Origin: Ligustrum vulgare
Lineage: Eukaryota; Streptophyta; Magnoliopsida; Lamiales; Oleaceae
Assembly: GCA_963555705.1 (NCBI GenBank)
Contig: OY743174.1
Coordinates: 24,275,108 to 24,339,107 of the forward strand
DNA length: 64,000 nucleotides
Direction of reading: 5' to 3'
How positions within the stretch are numbered: position 1 is the first letter of the stretch; each line of letters begins with the position of its first letter. The notes beneath the pieces were generated by a model. That model did no database searches. It saw only the letters and a program-made list of their open reading frames with translations, and was not told the DNA's origin. Made by a program: the position numbers and the translations under genes. This document shows, piece after piece, positions 1 to 12,209 of this stretch.

Positions 1-1386
1 GGAGAGATCCCATTACTTTTCTCTGAAATAACTCCATTCAGTCCATTGTGATTAATAGCAGAAGATTTCAGTCTATGCTCTACTACTACTTCCTTGACGT
101 TAGTCTCTGCTTTCCTGCGTCCTTTTTCTTCCCTCCTTTTTTTACCTTCCTCCAGAGCTTCATCTCTCCTTGTTGAGGCAAGTGCATGACGTTCTTCAAT
201 ATGCTCATCCAACTTCTCCCGAACAATGTCTGTTGCAAGGACTTGATGGACCAGTTCTCGGAAGATTTCCAGTTTCACATTAATGTCTAAAAGGCCATAG
301 TGACCCCGCTTAATTGTACTAACGTGGGTAGATAATTTCAAAGCACAACTTGTTTCCACGAAATCACATAAATACTCTGTCCAAGTGATCGCTGTAATCT
401 GGAATAAGAAGATTAAGTTGGAGGCCAACAATAAGAATAGGGTGATAAATTTTCAAAATAAATGGAGAAGTCCATCTAAAAGAATTCTACAGAATAGAAA
501 TAATTATAGACAAACTATATGTTCAAATTGTTTAACCTTTGGCTTCCTTTTCTTATTTTCTATAGCCATGGAGAATTCTCCATTGTCTTTCAATAGCAAG
601 CGAAGAAGGGCTGAATAAGATTCCACAGTGAGAGATGGAGTACTGTCCTTAGCCTGCCAAAAGAAGAACAGAAATCCCACACCATCAAAAGATTCCCAAC
701 ACACTCCATGGGTACATAGAAATCCCTGCATGGAGAAGGACGCTCTGTCAAGTATTGGTCTTCCTCAGAAGGTTGCACCAATAGATCATCAATGGGATAT
801 TTAACAGCCTCAGCTTCTGGTTTCTCATTTCCTTTCTCGTGAACAAAACCATTTTCATTAGCCTCCTGTTTAAAATAGAGAATATGGGAGCATCAGAATT
901 AATTCCAAAAAGATGGTAATCAAAACAAAATCTCAATATTTACCCCAGTATTTTTCTCATTGTCACTTCTCTTTCTCTTTCTCTTCCTATTACCAACTAC
1001 AAGTCCATCTTGTATGGAAATTTTACTTTTTAGTTCTTTAGGAGGAGCAGTAGAAATTCCATGCTTCTTCACCAAACTATCATGTAAGACCCAGGGAAAA
1101 CTTCTATATGTTGAATCTTTGATAAAAGATTTGAGAACAGCCCTAGTAAAAGGCAGTTTCTTCCCAGTCAAGTCTTCGCCTTTTAAAAATGCCTTTCCAG
1201 TAACTTTATAGTCACTTCCAAGCCAGGCAACCTCGTAGTGAGTTTTGTCCACCTCTTCGGGAACCTTCATAATTTTACACCTATATAAACGGCCATCCTT
1301 TTTCCCATATAATACAGCACCCTCTGAGAAGGGTCCCTGTAACTTTGCAGCAATAGAATTCGCGAGATCCCTTAACGTCAGCATGC
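1..1386 (-). CDS. DDT/WSD-domain chromatin-remodelling subunit (DDR4-like), partial, with a frame break in the DDT domain
   Basis: Plant proteins of this family bind ISWI-type ATPases through a DDT domain and act in the nucleus. Three exons are visible: 1386-944 (acceptor GGCAG, donor GGGTAAAT; carries the GKKDGRLYRCKI and STYRSFPWVLHDSLVKKHGI blocks), 865-537 (VKYPIDDLLVQP, then VPMECVGNLLMVWDFCSSFG, the start of the DDT domain) and 398 to the window edge (ITWTEYLCDF, TIKRGHYGLLD, TDIVREKLDEHIEER, then a Lys/Glu-rich coiled region). Splice phases agree between neighbouring exons. The first visible exon starts in phase 1 with a split Ser codon, so an upstream exon is expected; I could not find it in 1387-5150. 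Near 660, after CSSFGR, about 55 nt expected from the family are missing and the frame shifts, ending in a stop at about 598. The original frame resumes as KDSTPSLTVESYSALLRLL. This is a damaged allele, a pseudogene or an assembly error. The family call is firm; the function of this copy is doubtful. Confidence 0.72.
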
Positions 1387-4300
1387 CTGCCAAAAAAAAT
1401 AATAAAATTTTTAAACTATCTGGATGTGAACAATGATTAATAGACCAAATCCACATGTTCAAGAAAAAAAATTAATGTATCTGAAGCAATGTAAACAACA
1501 TGAATCACATGATTAACAGACTAAATCCCTACTCAAAATCAATTTGAGCCATTGGCTAGCTGAAGCGATTCCCTGCAGTTGGAACTTAATTTTCGTACTC
1601 GGATTTCACGAACATCATAAGTTAGAAAGCTAGTTGGCATATCGGAAATTTATCTATTGACTCCTAGAGATGAGCTCCAATCTAGAGCTTACAGTGGGCA
1701 AGCGGGTTGGAAGAAGACTTGCTTGCTAGTTTCAAATTCATGGTATCCAAACATAGTTAAAGGATATATTCAAATTAAATCAAAGGCTTGTTACGTCAAC
1801 TAGCACCATGTTTCTCTTCATTGTCACACAAATGTCATAAAGAATAAGCAGTCTAACTTAAGTAAATCACATATAAAGATGGCAACTAGCGCTGCTATTT
1901 TATGATTATATAATTTCAGGAGAATAACTAAATATACACTTAAATTAAATTATCTAAACGTTCAAATTGATTAGCAAAACTAATCCTTATAAACAACATA
2001 GAAACATGAATGCATCATGTGCATAAAACGTGTTTATTTGAAATGGTGCAAAACAGTTGAAACCATAGTTTTGTTGATATTCCTGTACAAAACCAACTTC
2101 ATTGGTTATCATAACGATATATACCTAAATCCAATACACATGAACAATGAGCCAGTCTTGCTTCAAGGAGGAAAAAAATGGAGATACCAAGTGAAGTCAA
2201 TTGCCAAAAGTATAATTTACTAACAAGTCAACTGTGAAAGTCCATTTTTTATCAATAAAATCATCAATGAGCATCATATGGTCGGATCTTGACATTTTCT
2301 TTCAACTAATCAATTTCAATGTTCCAAGGTTAATGCTCAATTTTATTTTGTCAAGCTCCTTTCCAATAACCACAAGACATTTTACTCCTACTGATAAATA
2401 ACAGCAAAATATTGGTAGCATACCATAAAAAGTATAAAATTTCCGATCACTTTATCCCCATGTCATTTCCACTGGAATCCGCAAGCAACACTATGGAGTC
2501 ACAGTTTGCATTTAAAATTCTTATCCATTTTTAGTCAAACAAAGTTATATCCCGTGTTTAAAAAACCAAAATTGGAAACTGAAACTTTTTTCATTTGAGG
2601 CGAGATCCTCGAGGTGCTTTGAGGAGTAAGCCTCACCATGAACCAAAAAATATAAAAATAACAATTTTCTAGGAATTGTAATAGAATATTAATATATTTC
2701 AAATTCCATCTCAAGTCTTTTATTTTTTCCAATAATGAAAATTTAATTTTAGACTCAATTAATCTATCATCTAGTTAGCACATGTATGATGTATCTATAT
2801 TCTATATATCATGGGTTCATTATGTTTTTCTTTTGAACATAAGAAAAAGGAAGAAAGGAGAAGAGTCAAAAGTTGATCAACCAAACTACTCAAAGGTAGA
2901 CAATAGCTTCTTCGAAGGGAAAGGACTTAGGGGAGTAGCAGACCTGTGAAACTTTCATCTAATCCCAATTCACCCAATAAATGGCTGATGAAGGGAGAGA
3001 TTGGTAGTTTGATTACAATCAACCCTATACATGGGAGAATAGTCCAATCTCTAAAAAGAAAGGAGATAATAAAAATCCTAAAATATATATCCTAACTAAA
3101 GAAAATAATATTCAATTCAAACTCTCTCCCTCAAGATGGTGCATTGAAATCAAATATGCGGGGATGTGTAGAATGTAGATGGCCACTACTTGAAATGGAC
3201 TCTGGTCGCAACTTCAACTAGTAAAAACCTCTCTCTTTCTCTCTCTCTCTCTCTACTAGTTTCACTCATCCTCTTGGTTAGATTGTCCTGCATGAGAGGT
3301 AAGTAGAGAGACCAGCAGCACAAGAAGCCCGTATGTTGACAGCACAAACAAACAGTATGCACAAAAGAGTGAGAGATCTTCAAATGCAGCTGAGGCCCAT
3401 AATCTGTCAGAATCCTAGGGCATGCCAAATGGCTAAGTTGACGAAGATAAAATGCTGCGAAGCTCTGATAGCATCAAGTAGAGCAGAAGGGGAACAGAAG
3501 CTACGACATTAACAGATGAATAACAGATCTGAGGGCCACCAAAAATATAATCAAGATAAATGATTTGAAAAGTGAAGAAAAAGAATAAAGAGAAGATACC
3601 GAGCCTCGGCTGTATGCTTCCACAAGGGGTGGGCTAACAGGAGGAAGGAGAAAAGTTCTTCAAGTACTGAATTTCACAAGAATGCAAAGTCAGAGGCAGA
3701 TCTCAGATTCACTTCCCAGTTCAATGGGGAAGCTTATTGCAGCCCGCAGATACAATCCTTTAAATTCTGGGCCTCAGAACCTCACAGCCAATACAGAAAA
3801 TCAATAGAAAGCCATTAAGACAACATGGTGACTTGTGTGCTGACACTTGAGTCACATAAAAAAAAATAGCTAGAAAAGACAATATTTCCACATTTCCAAT
3901 GGGCCAACGATATAAACAAATCAAATAAATTATTGTTCCAATTTTCATAACTCAAACATGGTGTAATAAGAAAGAAAACTGAAAAAATATGCATCCATGT
4001 TTCCATTCGTAAATAAACAAGTAGAACACATGCAAGCAAATATGTTTTGTAAGTGAAAGTTAAATATGCAAGGCACCCTTCCAACAAGTGAAGAAAAAAA
4101 TGTTTTTCATCAAATACAACTGTAAAGCTTGATAAGACAATAAGAGAATCAGTACAAATGAAAATGAAAATTAGTACAAATGAAAATAGACAACAACGAT
4201 TGATAGAAATAAGGAAAAGGAAAATAGTATGTACAGTCCATATACAGCATGCTACGTGTAATTTCACCAAGGTTCCATTAGAATGGCATTCCCCTAGGAT

Positions 4301-5150
4301 TTCAGAAACTAACAGAACAACTACTTAGGTGCAAAGTCACATAAGATAATATACGTTTCATTTCTTTCCAATATAGTGCATGTAAAGATGGAAAATATTT
4401 TCAAAGAGACACACCTTAAATTCAGACTGACACAATCGCAAAAATGGTTCAAAATCGCGAGTTTGGAGCTTTCGTGTGACAGTAACATTTCATCTCTTTT
4501 AGCTTTCATAGGATCCTATGGGCAAGACGTCTGCAGCATGATCCAAAAATCACAATGTAATGCAGAGAACTATGAGCACGTTGCAAATCGTAATTTAGAG
4601 TATATCTAGCAAAATTAGGGAAGAAAAAAAAATCCCTCAAACACAACACCATTATCAAATCATAAAAAGGAAGAAATAAAAGAAAGCAAAAATGGAGAGA
4701 TTAAAGAAAGGCGAGTAAACAGTTTAATAAAAAGGAGGGATGGAAATGAAACAATAAATTCAGGAAAAGGGAAATAAGCGCCTAAATGAAAGAAAAGCAG
4801 ATCAAAGTAAATTGTCTTCCTCTGGAAGAGGATTGTGTGTATAAGAGTTTGAGAATTAAAAAATAAAAAAAGAACCAAAGTCTGAATATCTGTTCCAGTA
4901 GATTGTGCAAAAGGTTTGAAATTACACGAGCTGGATGTATGGAAGTGCATTTGAGAGAAACAAACAAACTATGGGTGCACGGCATTACTCAAAAAGATGA
5001 ACAGTGTTGGACTATATAACCATTAAGTACGCAATTTCAATCAGATTTCTTTAATTGTATAACATACAATAGTTAGGTATCAGTACAAGAAGTTAATATC
5101 CTAACAAAATTTGAAAAACACCTTTCCTAAACCACCAAACATCGAAGAAA
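1387..5150. other. Intergenic AT-rich DNA, no recognised gene
   Basis: All ORFs here are short, low in complexity and match no family I know. I looked on the minus strand for the missing 5' exon of the DDT-domain gene and for a 3' exon of the TAF1C-like gene and found neither. Apart from a CT microsatellite near 3230 the stretch holds nothing I can support. Confidence 0.5.
3228..3256. repeat. (CT)n microsatellite
   Basis: A run of CT dinucleotides with one or two interruptions in otherwise unremarkable intergenic DNA. Confidence 0.85.
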
Positions 5151-8018
5151 TTACATACATTTCGGTGATTTCCTTTTGGTGACATAGTCTTGATAGAGAT
5201 TAAAACCTTTCTGAAATTCTAAGTCTTGTTTCTTCAAATTTTGGTATGCTTCCAGCTCCTTTGGCCCAAAATTGATGGTAAAATCATCAAACTTTAGAGC
5301 TATTGGGCACCCCACATCAAATAGATCTAGCCCTACCATCTCTGCACTGACATTAGATTTATGCTCTTGGGTTCTCCGAAAAACAAAGGTTGAAAATCTG
5401 TCAATCTCGCGTCCAGATTTCCTCATCATCACATCCACATCAGAGGAATTCTCTAGGAATGCCTGCGGTTTATGATAAGAGAACTTTGGTTTTTGAGTCT
5501 TGTAGTTGTAACACATATCATCTTTATCATCAGCAAGAGAAACAAAATCATCATCCTGAATCTTGGTGTCAGAATCCGAAACATCAAGCTCCTCGACAAC
5601 CTCCATTACTTTCTTATATTGAAGTCTGAGTTCAGCATTGATTGAGAATGCTTCTGTTTCTTCCACGTAAGTCTGTCTCTCCTTTTTAAGTTCTTCCATG
5701 CAGAGTTTATGAAGAATAGTCAAAAGATGAGGGGGAAGAACTGGACCTACAAGAGCATCTGAAGGCTGAACTTTATCAGACCATTTATTGCTGCGGCATG
5801 ATGATTTTCGGAAAGGAAAGGGGAGCAATTGAAGTTTATCGGGAATATCTAGGAACTCTAATGGTTCCCTATGCCTCTCAAGATCCGTAAGGAATTCTGA
5901 GTAGGTGCAGAAAGCCAATTGCAAGAGATTTGTAGGTAAGCTGGCCCAGGTACTTCTCAAAGCAATCTCATTTACGCTGGTTGGTAAGCTAACATCTTCC
6001 ATAACATCGGAAACTGCCAGGGAAGACCTTATTCTTGGAAGCCTAAAGTCCTTCAGCTTATTACAGATTTCTTGATGGAAATTGGATTTTGATGTGACAT
6101 TATATCTTTTCGGGGCATCTTCACTAGTCTCTTTCACATTTTCTCTTTGTTCAACAATGTATTTAGCTAGATTATCTTCCAAATAGGCATTGAGGCAGCC
6201 AAACTTCAGGTGCTGATGTTTCTTTTCTAATTTATATTCTGCGTCACCCGTATCATACAAAAGATTATCTGTGCGATGAATGCATGTCCTCTTATGAACT
6301 ATTTCAGAATTTTTTTCAGATTCCCATTCTGCATGGTACTGCTGTGCTTCTAGCTTCCCTGATGACATTAACCTAATTAACACAAACCCACCAAAACTAT
6401 TAGGTGTAGACAACTCCGCAAAAAGATCTACATCAAGAATGCCAAACCCCATAACAACCTGTATTTTCTGCCTCCAGTCAATCCAATCAGGGAGAGAACT
6501 TTTAGAGAACTCCTCTCTTACAAGACAACTGCCACAATTACATTCATAGCCTGACAATGAAATCTCAGAAGGGAGTTCCCATGCATAATACGAGTTGCAG
6601 AACTTCAAATCTTCAGAAGAGATGAAGTGGGTTCTATTAATGTTGGACCCAAAAAAGAAAAGATTAAATTCACAGTCCCAAAACGATCCCAGCAATATGC
6701 AATACCCTGATTCAGACGCACACCTGTAATCATCAACTTTTGCATTTGACCTTAACTCTGACAATCTAATAACAGTCATGTACCGTGGATTACCAAGACC
6801 ATGTACCCAACGCAACAATGGCATCAACGGTTTCCTCACATCACAAAGAAGCAACAAGTGTGTTGTAGCTACGGTAAAGCAGAACGCATCATAACCGACC
6901 CTCGAGAGTGCCACAAACCCATCATTCTTCACGTTAGACAACATCTCAACCTTCAGCACACAATTCACATTGCATTTCCCTGCACAGCTCAGATCAACCA
7001 AGAATACTGCACCAGAATGAGCGACAATAAATATCCTGGGATGCCAACTAAAGTCACATCCAAACCACTCCCCACTACCACTTTCATCCTTCTCAAGACT
7101 CACCTTATTGCTGAGTGAGACTCGCAGCTTCTTTTCCAGAGTTCTATTCCTTGCACTCACTAAAAACCCCAGATTACCCTTTTTTATGCAAGATTCATTA
7201 ATATCAAACATCAACAATTCACCATTAACCAACAAAACTAAACACTCTTCCCTCAAATGTGGACTCCAACACACGCTCACGACTGCTTTACCCTTGAATG
7301 TCTTAGTATCAGCACACCCTGCGCAATCCAAATTAACAGAATAATATTCGGTCCTTTTAACTACACTACTAATACAAACTCTATACCAAAAAACAGAATA
7401 CTCAGTGCACACCATCAAAAACCCAACTATTGTTACACTGTTACCGTTATGAGCATTACTCACTACTAGAGACATATCTTCGTCACCGACTGGGTTGACC
7501 AACAACCTTGTAATCCGGTGATGATTTATGCAGCTACCTTTTGCCACCGTGAAAGAATTTTCCCTTGTCGAAGTAACACTCAATTTGGCATCTTCTAATG
7601 ACAGTAAGGTAAACCCCACTTGATTATAATTGTCACCAGTGGGGAAAAAAACAATAATCAAATTCCTGTTTGGGATTCTGAGTAGTTGGAGGGCATTGAA
7701 ATTACTAAATTGGGTTGAGTATTCCGGGAGTTGGGGACCGAAAAAAGAGGAAATGGAGGCCGCGGTGGAAGGTAAAGAATAGTACTTTTGGAGGAATCTG
7801 GAGAGCGGAAGTTGTGGATACGGAAGGGGGAGTCTCGGGGCAACAGACGAGGATTCTAGTAGTATATTGGTGGGTTTGTTGAGAGTTGGGGAAAAAATTA
7901 ATGGGCCAAGAGGTTTATTGGGGGTTCTGTTTGAGAGGAGGAGTGGGGGAGAGAGAGTGGAGGAAATTGGCCAGATGGATTTCCATTCTCCGGTGAACTC
8001 CATCAAGTGAAACAACAA
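5151..8018 (-). CDS. TAF1C: TAF1C-like: TATA-box-binding protein-associated factor, RNA polymerase I subunit C
   Basis: A single open frame of 955 codons with no internal stop. The N-terminal block (EFTGEWKSIWPISS, PPLLLSN, LPYPQLPLSRFLQKYY), a long beta-propeller-like middle (SVCWSPHLREECLVLLVNGE, GEWFGCDFSWHPRIFIVAHS) and the C-terminal block (VGPVLPPHLLTILHKLCMEE, VGLDLFDVGCPIALKFDD) are typical of the plant protein annotated as RNA polymerase I TBP-associated subunit C. In other eukaryotes this subunit belongs to the SL1/core factor that places Pol I on the rDNA promoter in the nucleolus. The length is close to full for plant homologues. The first Met is at 8018. The sixth codon, Met at 8003 (MEFTGEW), is the more likely start because family proteins begin there. 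An acidic low-complexity stretch (EELDVSDSDTKIQDDD) lies near residue 800. The gene lies about 3.8 kb from the DDT-domain gene, on the same strand. The assignment is by family recognition, not by a search. Confidence 0.85.
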   Translation of the reverse strand: MLFHLMEFTGEWKSIWPISSTLSPPLLLSNRTPNKPLGPLIFSPTLNKPTNILLESSSVAPRLPLPYPQLPLSRFLQKYYSLPSTAASISSFFGPQLPEYSTQFSNFNALQLLRIPNRNLIIVFFPTGDNYNQVGFTLLSLEDAKLSVTSTRENSFTVAKGSCINHHRITRLLVNPVGDEDMSLVVSNAHNGNSVTIVGFLMVCTEYSVFWYRVCISSVVKRTEYYSVNLDCAGCADTKTFKGKAVVSVCWSPHLREECLVLLVNGELLMFDINESCIKKGNLGFLVSARNRTLEKKLRVSLSNKVSLEKDESGSGEWFGCDFSWHPRIFIVAHSGAVFLVDLSCAGKCNVNCVLKVEMLSNVKNDGFVALSRVGYDAFCFTVATTHLLLLCDVRKPLMPLLRWVHGLGNPRYMTVIRLSELRSNAKVDDYRCASESGYCILLGSFWDCEFNLFFFGSNINRTHFISSEDLKFCNSYYAWELPSEISLSGYECNCGSCLVREEFSKSSLPDWIDWRQKIQVVMGFGILDVDLFAELSTPNSFGGFVLIRLMSSGKLEAQQYHAEWESEKNSEIVHKRTCIHRTDNLLYDTGDAEYKLEKKHQHLKFGCLNAYLEDNLAKYIVEQRENVKETSEDAPKRYNVTSKSNFHQEICNKLKDFRLPRIRSSLAVSDVMEDVSLPTSVNEIALRSTWASLPTNLLQLAFCTYSEFLTDLERHREPLEFLDIPDKLQLLPFPFRKSSCRSNKWSDKVQPSDALVGPVLPPHLLTILHKLCMEELKKERQTYVEETEAFSINAELRLQYKKVMEVVEELDVSDSDTKIQDDDFVSLADDKDDMCYNYKTQKPKFSYHKPQAFLENSSDVDVMMRKSGREIDRFSTFVFRRTQEHKSNVSAEMVGLDLFDVGCPIALKFDDFTINFGPKELEAYQNLKKQDLEFQKGFNLYQDYVTKRKSPKCM

Positions 8019-10427
8019 CTTCAGAAAAACAAATAAATTGCAACAAACAGATCGAGTGCTCCGTTTGTGATAAAATCATATAATACCTCCAATTTTTTTA
8101 TAGAAAAGTTGAGTAGAAATCCTGCGACACTAGATAAATTGGTGTCAATGGAATGAGCGTGTCTCCCTTTTCGCCTCTCCCCCAATTTCTAGCCGGAAGA
8201 AGAAGGGTGAAAACTCTGCTGCTTGTCTACCTTTCCTACATGAAATGAAGCTAGTAGTATACCCCGCTTTCCAGCGGTGAAATCCGACCTCAGGGTATGT
8301 TTTCCAACAACAGTTCCAAGGCCAGTTTAAGCTACAGAAAGTAAGATGTAAGGTTAGACTAATTAGCTTGTGAATTTCACTTTTATCATATTTAAAATCG
8401 GTGTTCATAAGAAGTTAACACGGGTAAACAGCAAAAGCAAATTGCCAAAATAGAAGTACACACGAGTAATGGAAATTAGCAAAATAAACATTCTGAAGTT
8501 CCTCATGACCCCAAGCATATTTCTCACAAGAACTCCAGGCATGAATTACAACATCTTTAAATTTCTCTCTTTGTTAAAATGTCAACAGGGTAATCACAAA
8601 CATTTGATTTCCTTTTTGCATTGTCAATGTAAATAACACAACAGTTGTATTTATAGATGTATGAGAGTCATCCTTGAGTTAGAAAACTGCCTTGATATTT
8701 CACCAGACAGCTGGTTTTTTTTCAAAAGGACTACAGAAAGTCAACCAGATCTAAATTAATACATTATGAGTTGCGTGAAGAGATAAATTGATAGAGATTA
8801 CAAGAGTGTCCTACTTCATAATCTAGTAAACAAAAAGATCCTAGACTCAACCGAGGTTTAGGGTAGGTTGAAAATGAATAATAATAAAATAGAAAAAAAT
8901 AACATTTTGATGTTATTAATAGTATAGCACGAAATTCAATACACGTGTAAAATAATAATTGCTAAAATATTTAAGATACTATTTTTTAGCAGAAATTTTT
9001 TTGGCGAAATACAATTAAGATTAAGATAACACTTCTCAAACACTAAAAATGATCAACAATACGAAGAAGAGTACAAAAATTGATAACAAAAGCATCTGCA
9101 ATTATTTTGTTGTTGGTTTTGCAGCATGTAAACCCAAACCCATAGCCAGATCTAAGACAATTAAACTGTATTAATTTGTTTAGTAGAAAGCTCACCAGTG
9201 TTTAGCAGCAACCTGTAATGTCGTTGATTTTTTATTCATGCATCGATTGTGGTTATCGATTGTTCAACAGTATACCGAATTGCTGTAAGTTCTTTGAACT
9301 TGAATCTTCTGGAAGAAAAATAGCACATTCGGCGGATTTTTTTGTAAGGAAAGTAAATATCATAGATGAGTTTATTGTAAACTAAAGTTTTTTCAATTGA
9401 AATTTGAGGGAAAAAAAAATCAACGGCATGAACTGGGTTCTTTGTAGAGAGAGACAAGGTAAAGCACGCTGGGTTCTTTGCGTAGAGAGAGTAGCACGTA
9501 ATAGATATTTTTATAGAGAGATAAATATTACTATGTCGGCTTGGTACACAAAATTTTACATGAAAAATGAAATATGTTTTCCAATTCTCACTTTTGGTTT
9601 GTTTGTTTGATAAAATTTTTCATGTAAAATTTTTTTCACGGACCCCACTTTTTCTTCCATTTTCCTTGATTTGATGGAAAAGATTTTCTTTGGATTTTGG
9701 TGGAAAAATGTTTTCCATGATAGATGGAAAATGATTTTGGACACATTTAATCAATATTATTATTATTAATTGACTTATTTTCTTTCCAAAAAATAACATT
9801 ATCATCATCAAGTACAAATATATTTAAAAAGTAAAAAAAAAAAAATTTGATTAAAATAGAAAAAAATTACTTTATTTTCCATGAAAAATAATGTCAATCA
9901 AACAACAAAAATTGGAAAATTCCCAACTTTTTCCACCTAGAAAATTAAATCAATCAAACACATTAAACTTCTAATTCCCAGTAATTCAATTACCTAGAAT
10001 TCAATTCCTTAGAATTCATTTTCTTTCCACCCAAATTCCACCATCGCTATCAAACGGACCCTTAGCTTCTTTTATAAGAGTAGGGATAGGGATATTGCAT
10101 ACAGTATAACTTGTTAAACTGATATAATACATAGCGGTGGAAAAAAACCAAAACCCAACCAAATAGAGCTGGGTTGGATAAGTTTGAACTAAAAATCGGT
10201 TTGGTTGGAGCTCAAACGGGAGAATACCAATTTAGGTATGCTGATATCAAAGCATGGATATCTTGTGGTAAAGGAAAAATTGTCGTGTACAAAAAGAAAA
10301 GAAAATGATCATAAAAAGTCGGGTCGGATTGGTTGCAGTTTGAACAATCAACCAATTAATTAAGGATTGTGCTACTTAAACAGTTATTAGTAGACAACTT
10401 TTCTACCAACTCACTAAAAGACAATTA
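8019..10427. other. Intergenic region upstream of the TAF1C-like gene
   Basis: The proximal part should hold the TAF1C-like promoter and 5' leader (minus strand), but I could not assign a TATA box or an intron. From about 9540 to 10070 the DNA is dominated by runs of A or T and by repeated words such as tggaaaa and its complement ttttcca in both orientations, suggesting a decayed MITE. I could not fix ends or a target duplication. No coding signal was seen. Confidence 0.45.
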
Positions 10428-10436
10428 TAAATATTA

Positions 10437-10706
10437 GGGTAATTGGCACAAAAGGTCCTTACTTTTGGACTTTCTTATGCAATTCATCATATTTTTAATT
10501 TTTTGACAATTTCATCCTCACTTTTACCTCTTATTGCGAAAGACATCCCCCCGTTTATTTTCATTCAAAATTCTGTTAATTGACCCATAAATAATATGAT
10601 GACCATTATAATGAAGGGTAAAACAATCCTTTTATATTATTTCATTTCATTTAAAATCCTAAAAGAGGAGTCTTTACGGGAAGTTAGAGTAGTCTCCTCC
10701 TCCTCC
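10437..10706 (+). repeat. Left terminal inverted repeat of the Pack-MULE
   Basis: Reads inward from GGGTAATTGGCAC. It matches the reverse complement of 11742-12024, including the blocks AAAAGGTCC, TATGCAATTC and TTTATATTATTTCATTTC, and ends in a CTCCTCCTCC tract that is GGAGGAGGAGG at the other end. Confidence 0.8.
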
Positions 10707-10969
10707 ACTACCACCACCACCTCCTCCTCCTCCAAAGCAACAATCCGACTTTCCCCAACTTTCCTCTCCTCGCGTAAGTGACAAAGCTCATCATTGAGGA
10801 GAAATTTATATTAAGATTGTAGTCCGACAGGTCTATGGAGGAGACTGTAATTTTTACAGAGAAGACACCTGTGAAATTGCAAGGGTTGATTGTGGACACC
10901 CATTCTCGGAGTTCAATGTGGTTGGGGCTTGAGATCTTGAAAGAAATGAGCTGTTGCTCGGTGATGCGT

Positions 10970-11590
10970 GCTGGCCTCATGCCCCTCTAAGGATATTGTT
11001 GCTCTTAAGGCAAGAATGTCAAAGGGCACTACTGATATTCTATCTACATAGATGGGCAAAGATTGTTGCGGGGGGTGGCTGGGAAGGTGTTGAATATGAT
11101 CTGGGCCTCCTGCCACTGACAGAGTTAACAAGTTGATTCTGCAAAGCCCGTCAGCTGGCAATGTGTATATGAAAGGCAACTTGTCCCCTTCTCTTGGTAA
11201 TTTGCATTTCTTGGAGATAATAATGGGGATAAGTGGCCCAAGGGGATGAAAAGGACTGGAAGAATTCCAACACCAATTGGGAATTTAAAGTCTCTTTCTG
11301 TACTAAGATTGAACGCCAATCAACTTACTGGTTAGATTCCAGAATCTTTTGCAAATTTGTAGAACTTATGGCATTTAATACCTAATATAGCATTTTCTAA
11401 GGTACTCCATTCTATGTTATCCATAGATCCGTCCTACAACTACAATAACATAATTTTGGGGCAGTCCCTGAATGGATCAGAACTAGACAACTTTCTGATG
11501 TCCATCTAGCAAGCTGCAAGCTTAGAGGAACCATCCCAAACTTTACGAGGTCCGAATGGGATAAATTCCCATTCTTTTTTGTTCCAAATG
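10970..11590 (+). pseudogene. Captured fragment of a leucine-rich-repeat protein gene
   Basis: Conceptual translation in shifting frames gives DIVALKARMSK and then GKDCCGGGWEGVEYD, the N-terminal cap of plant LRR proteins just before the first repeat. NLSPSLGNLHFLEI, PTPIGNLKSLSVLRLNANQL, and VPEWIRTRQLSDVHLASCKL with GTIPNF follow, all of the LxxLxxLxLxxNxLxGxIP type. Several stops and frameshifts break it, and there is no transmembrane or kinase part. It is the N-terminal part of an extracellular LRR protein copied into the MULE. It may still be transcribed from the element but cannot make a full protein. Confidence 0.75.
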
Positions 11591-11741
11591 GATGAGTTGT
11601 TTGCTCACACTTTGCCCATTTTAGTGCCTGTTCATGTTCTGATATTTGGTATGTAAAAAATGCAGCGTCCTTCAATTATTGTTCACAAAGTCGTATTATT
11701 GCTAGACCTTGATGAAGAAGACGAAATTGGTACAGATAAGT

Positions 11742-12024
11742 AGTGGAGGAGGAGGCTACTGTAACTTCCAGAAGCAATGGCGTCCTCTTTTAAGATTTTC
11801 TTTTACAAATGAAATGAAATAATATAAAAGGACTATTTTACCCTTCATTATAATGGTCAGCATACTATTTAGAGGTTAACTAACAGTATTTTAAACAAAA
11901 TTAGATAGCTGAGATGTCTTCCACCACAAAAGGTAAAGGTAATGATGAAATTACCAAAAAATCAAAGGTAGAAACGAATTGCATAAGAGAGTCCAAAGAT
12001 AGGGACCTTTTGCGTCAATTATCC
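11742..12024 (-). repeat. Right terminal inverted repeat of the Pack-MULE
   Basis: Inverted partner of 10437-10706. It shares the same sequence blocks in reverse order, with a few substitutions and small indels. Confidence 0.8.
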
Positions 12025-12209
12025 TAAAAATTATATTTGATTTTATTATCCTTTCGATTTAGATTTATATGTTTATATAATCATCGAATAGAATATCTAG
12101 ATCTAAAATATATTTAATATTACAATAAAACGTATAAAATCTATGTTAAAGTTTTTTCTTCTATAATTATATTTAATTATTCATTTTTTTCTTCTAAATC
12201 ACTAATTAG

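Larger units (their letters stand above)
10437..12024 (+). mobile_element. Pack-MULE (non-autonomous Mutator-like element) carrying an LRR gene fragment
   Basis: The ends are long inverted repeats, about 10437-10706 and 11742-12024, both starting with GGGTAATTGG-like and GGATAATTGA-like words when read inward and staying alignable with small indels for roughly 270 bp. The flanks are TAAATATTA (10428-10436) and TAAAAATTA (12025-12033), a 9-bp duplication with one mismatch. Long terminal repeats plus a 9-bp duplication are diagnostic of the Mutator superfamily. There is no transposase; the interior is a gene-derived LRR fragment, which is how Pack-MULEs are defined. Confidence 0.82.

Noticed and set aside
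3815..4270. 151-codon minus-strand ORF, hydrophobic
   Set aside because: AT-rich intergenic DNA read as Phe/Leu/Ile; no recognisable motif, start context or splice partner.
8145..8408. 87-codon ORF upstream of the TAF1C-like gene
   Set aside because: No homology; a short chance ORF in the probable promoter/leader region.
9540..10070. Possible MITE with TTTTCCA/TGGAAAA words
   Set aside because: No defined inverted ends or target duplication could be established by eye, so not listed as an element.
10708..11179. Minus-strand ORFs in the Pack-MULE
   Set aside because: Antisense shadows of the captured LRR fragment, which reads on the plus strand.
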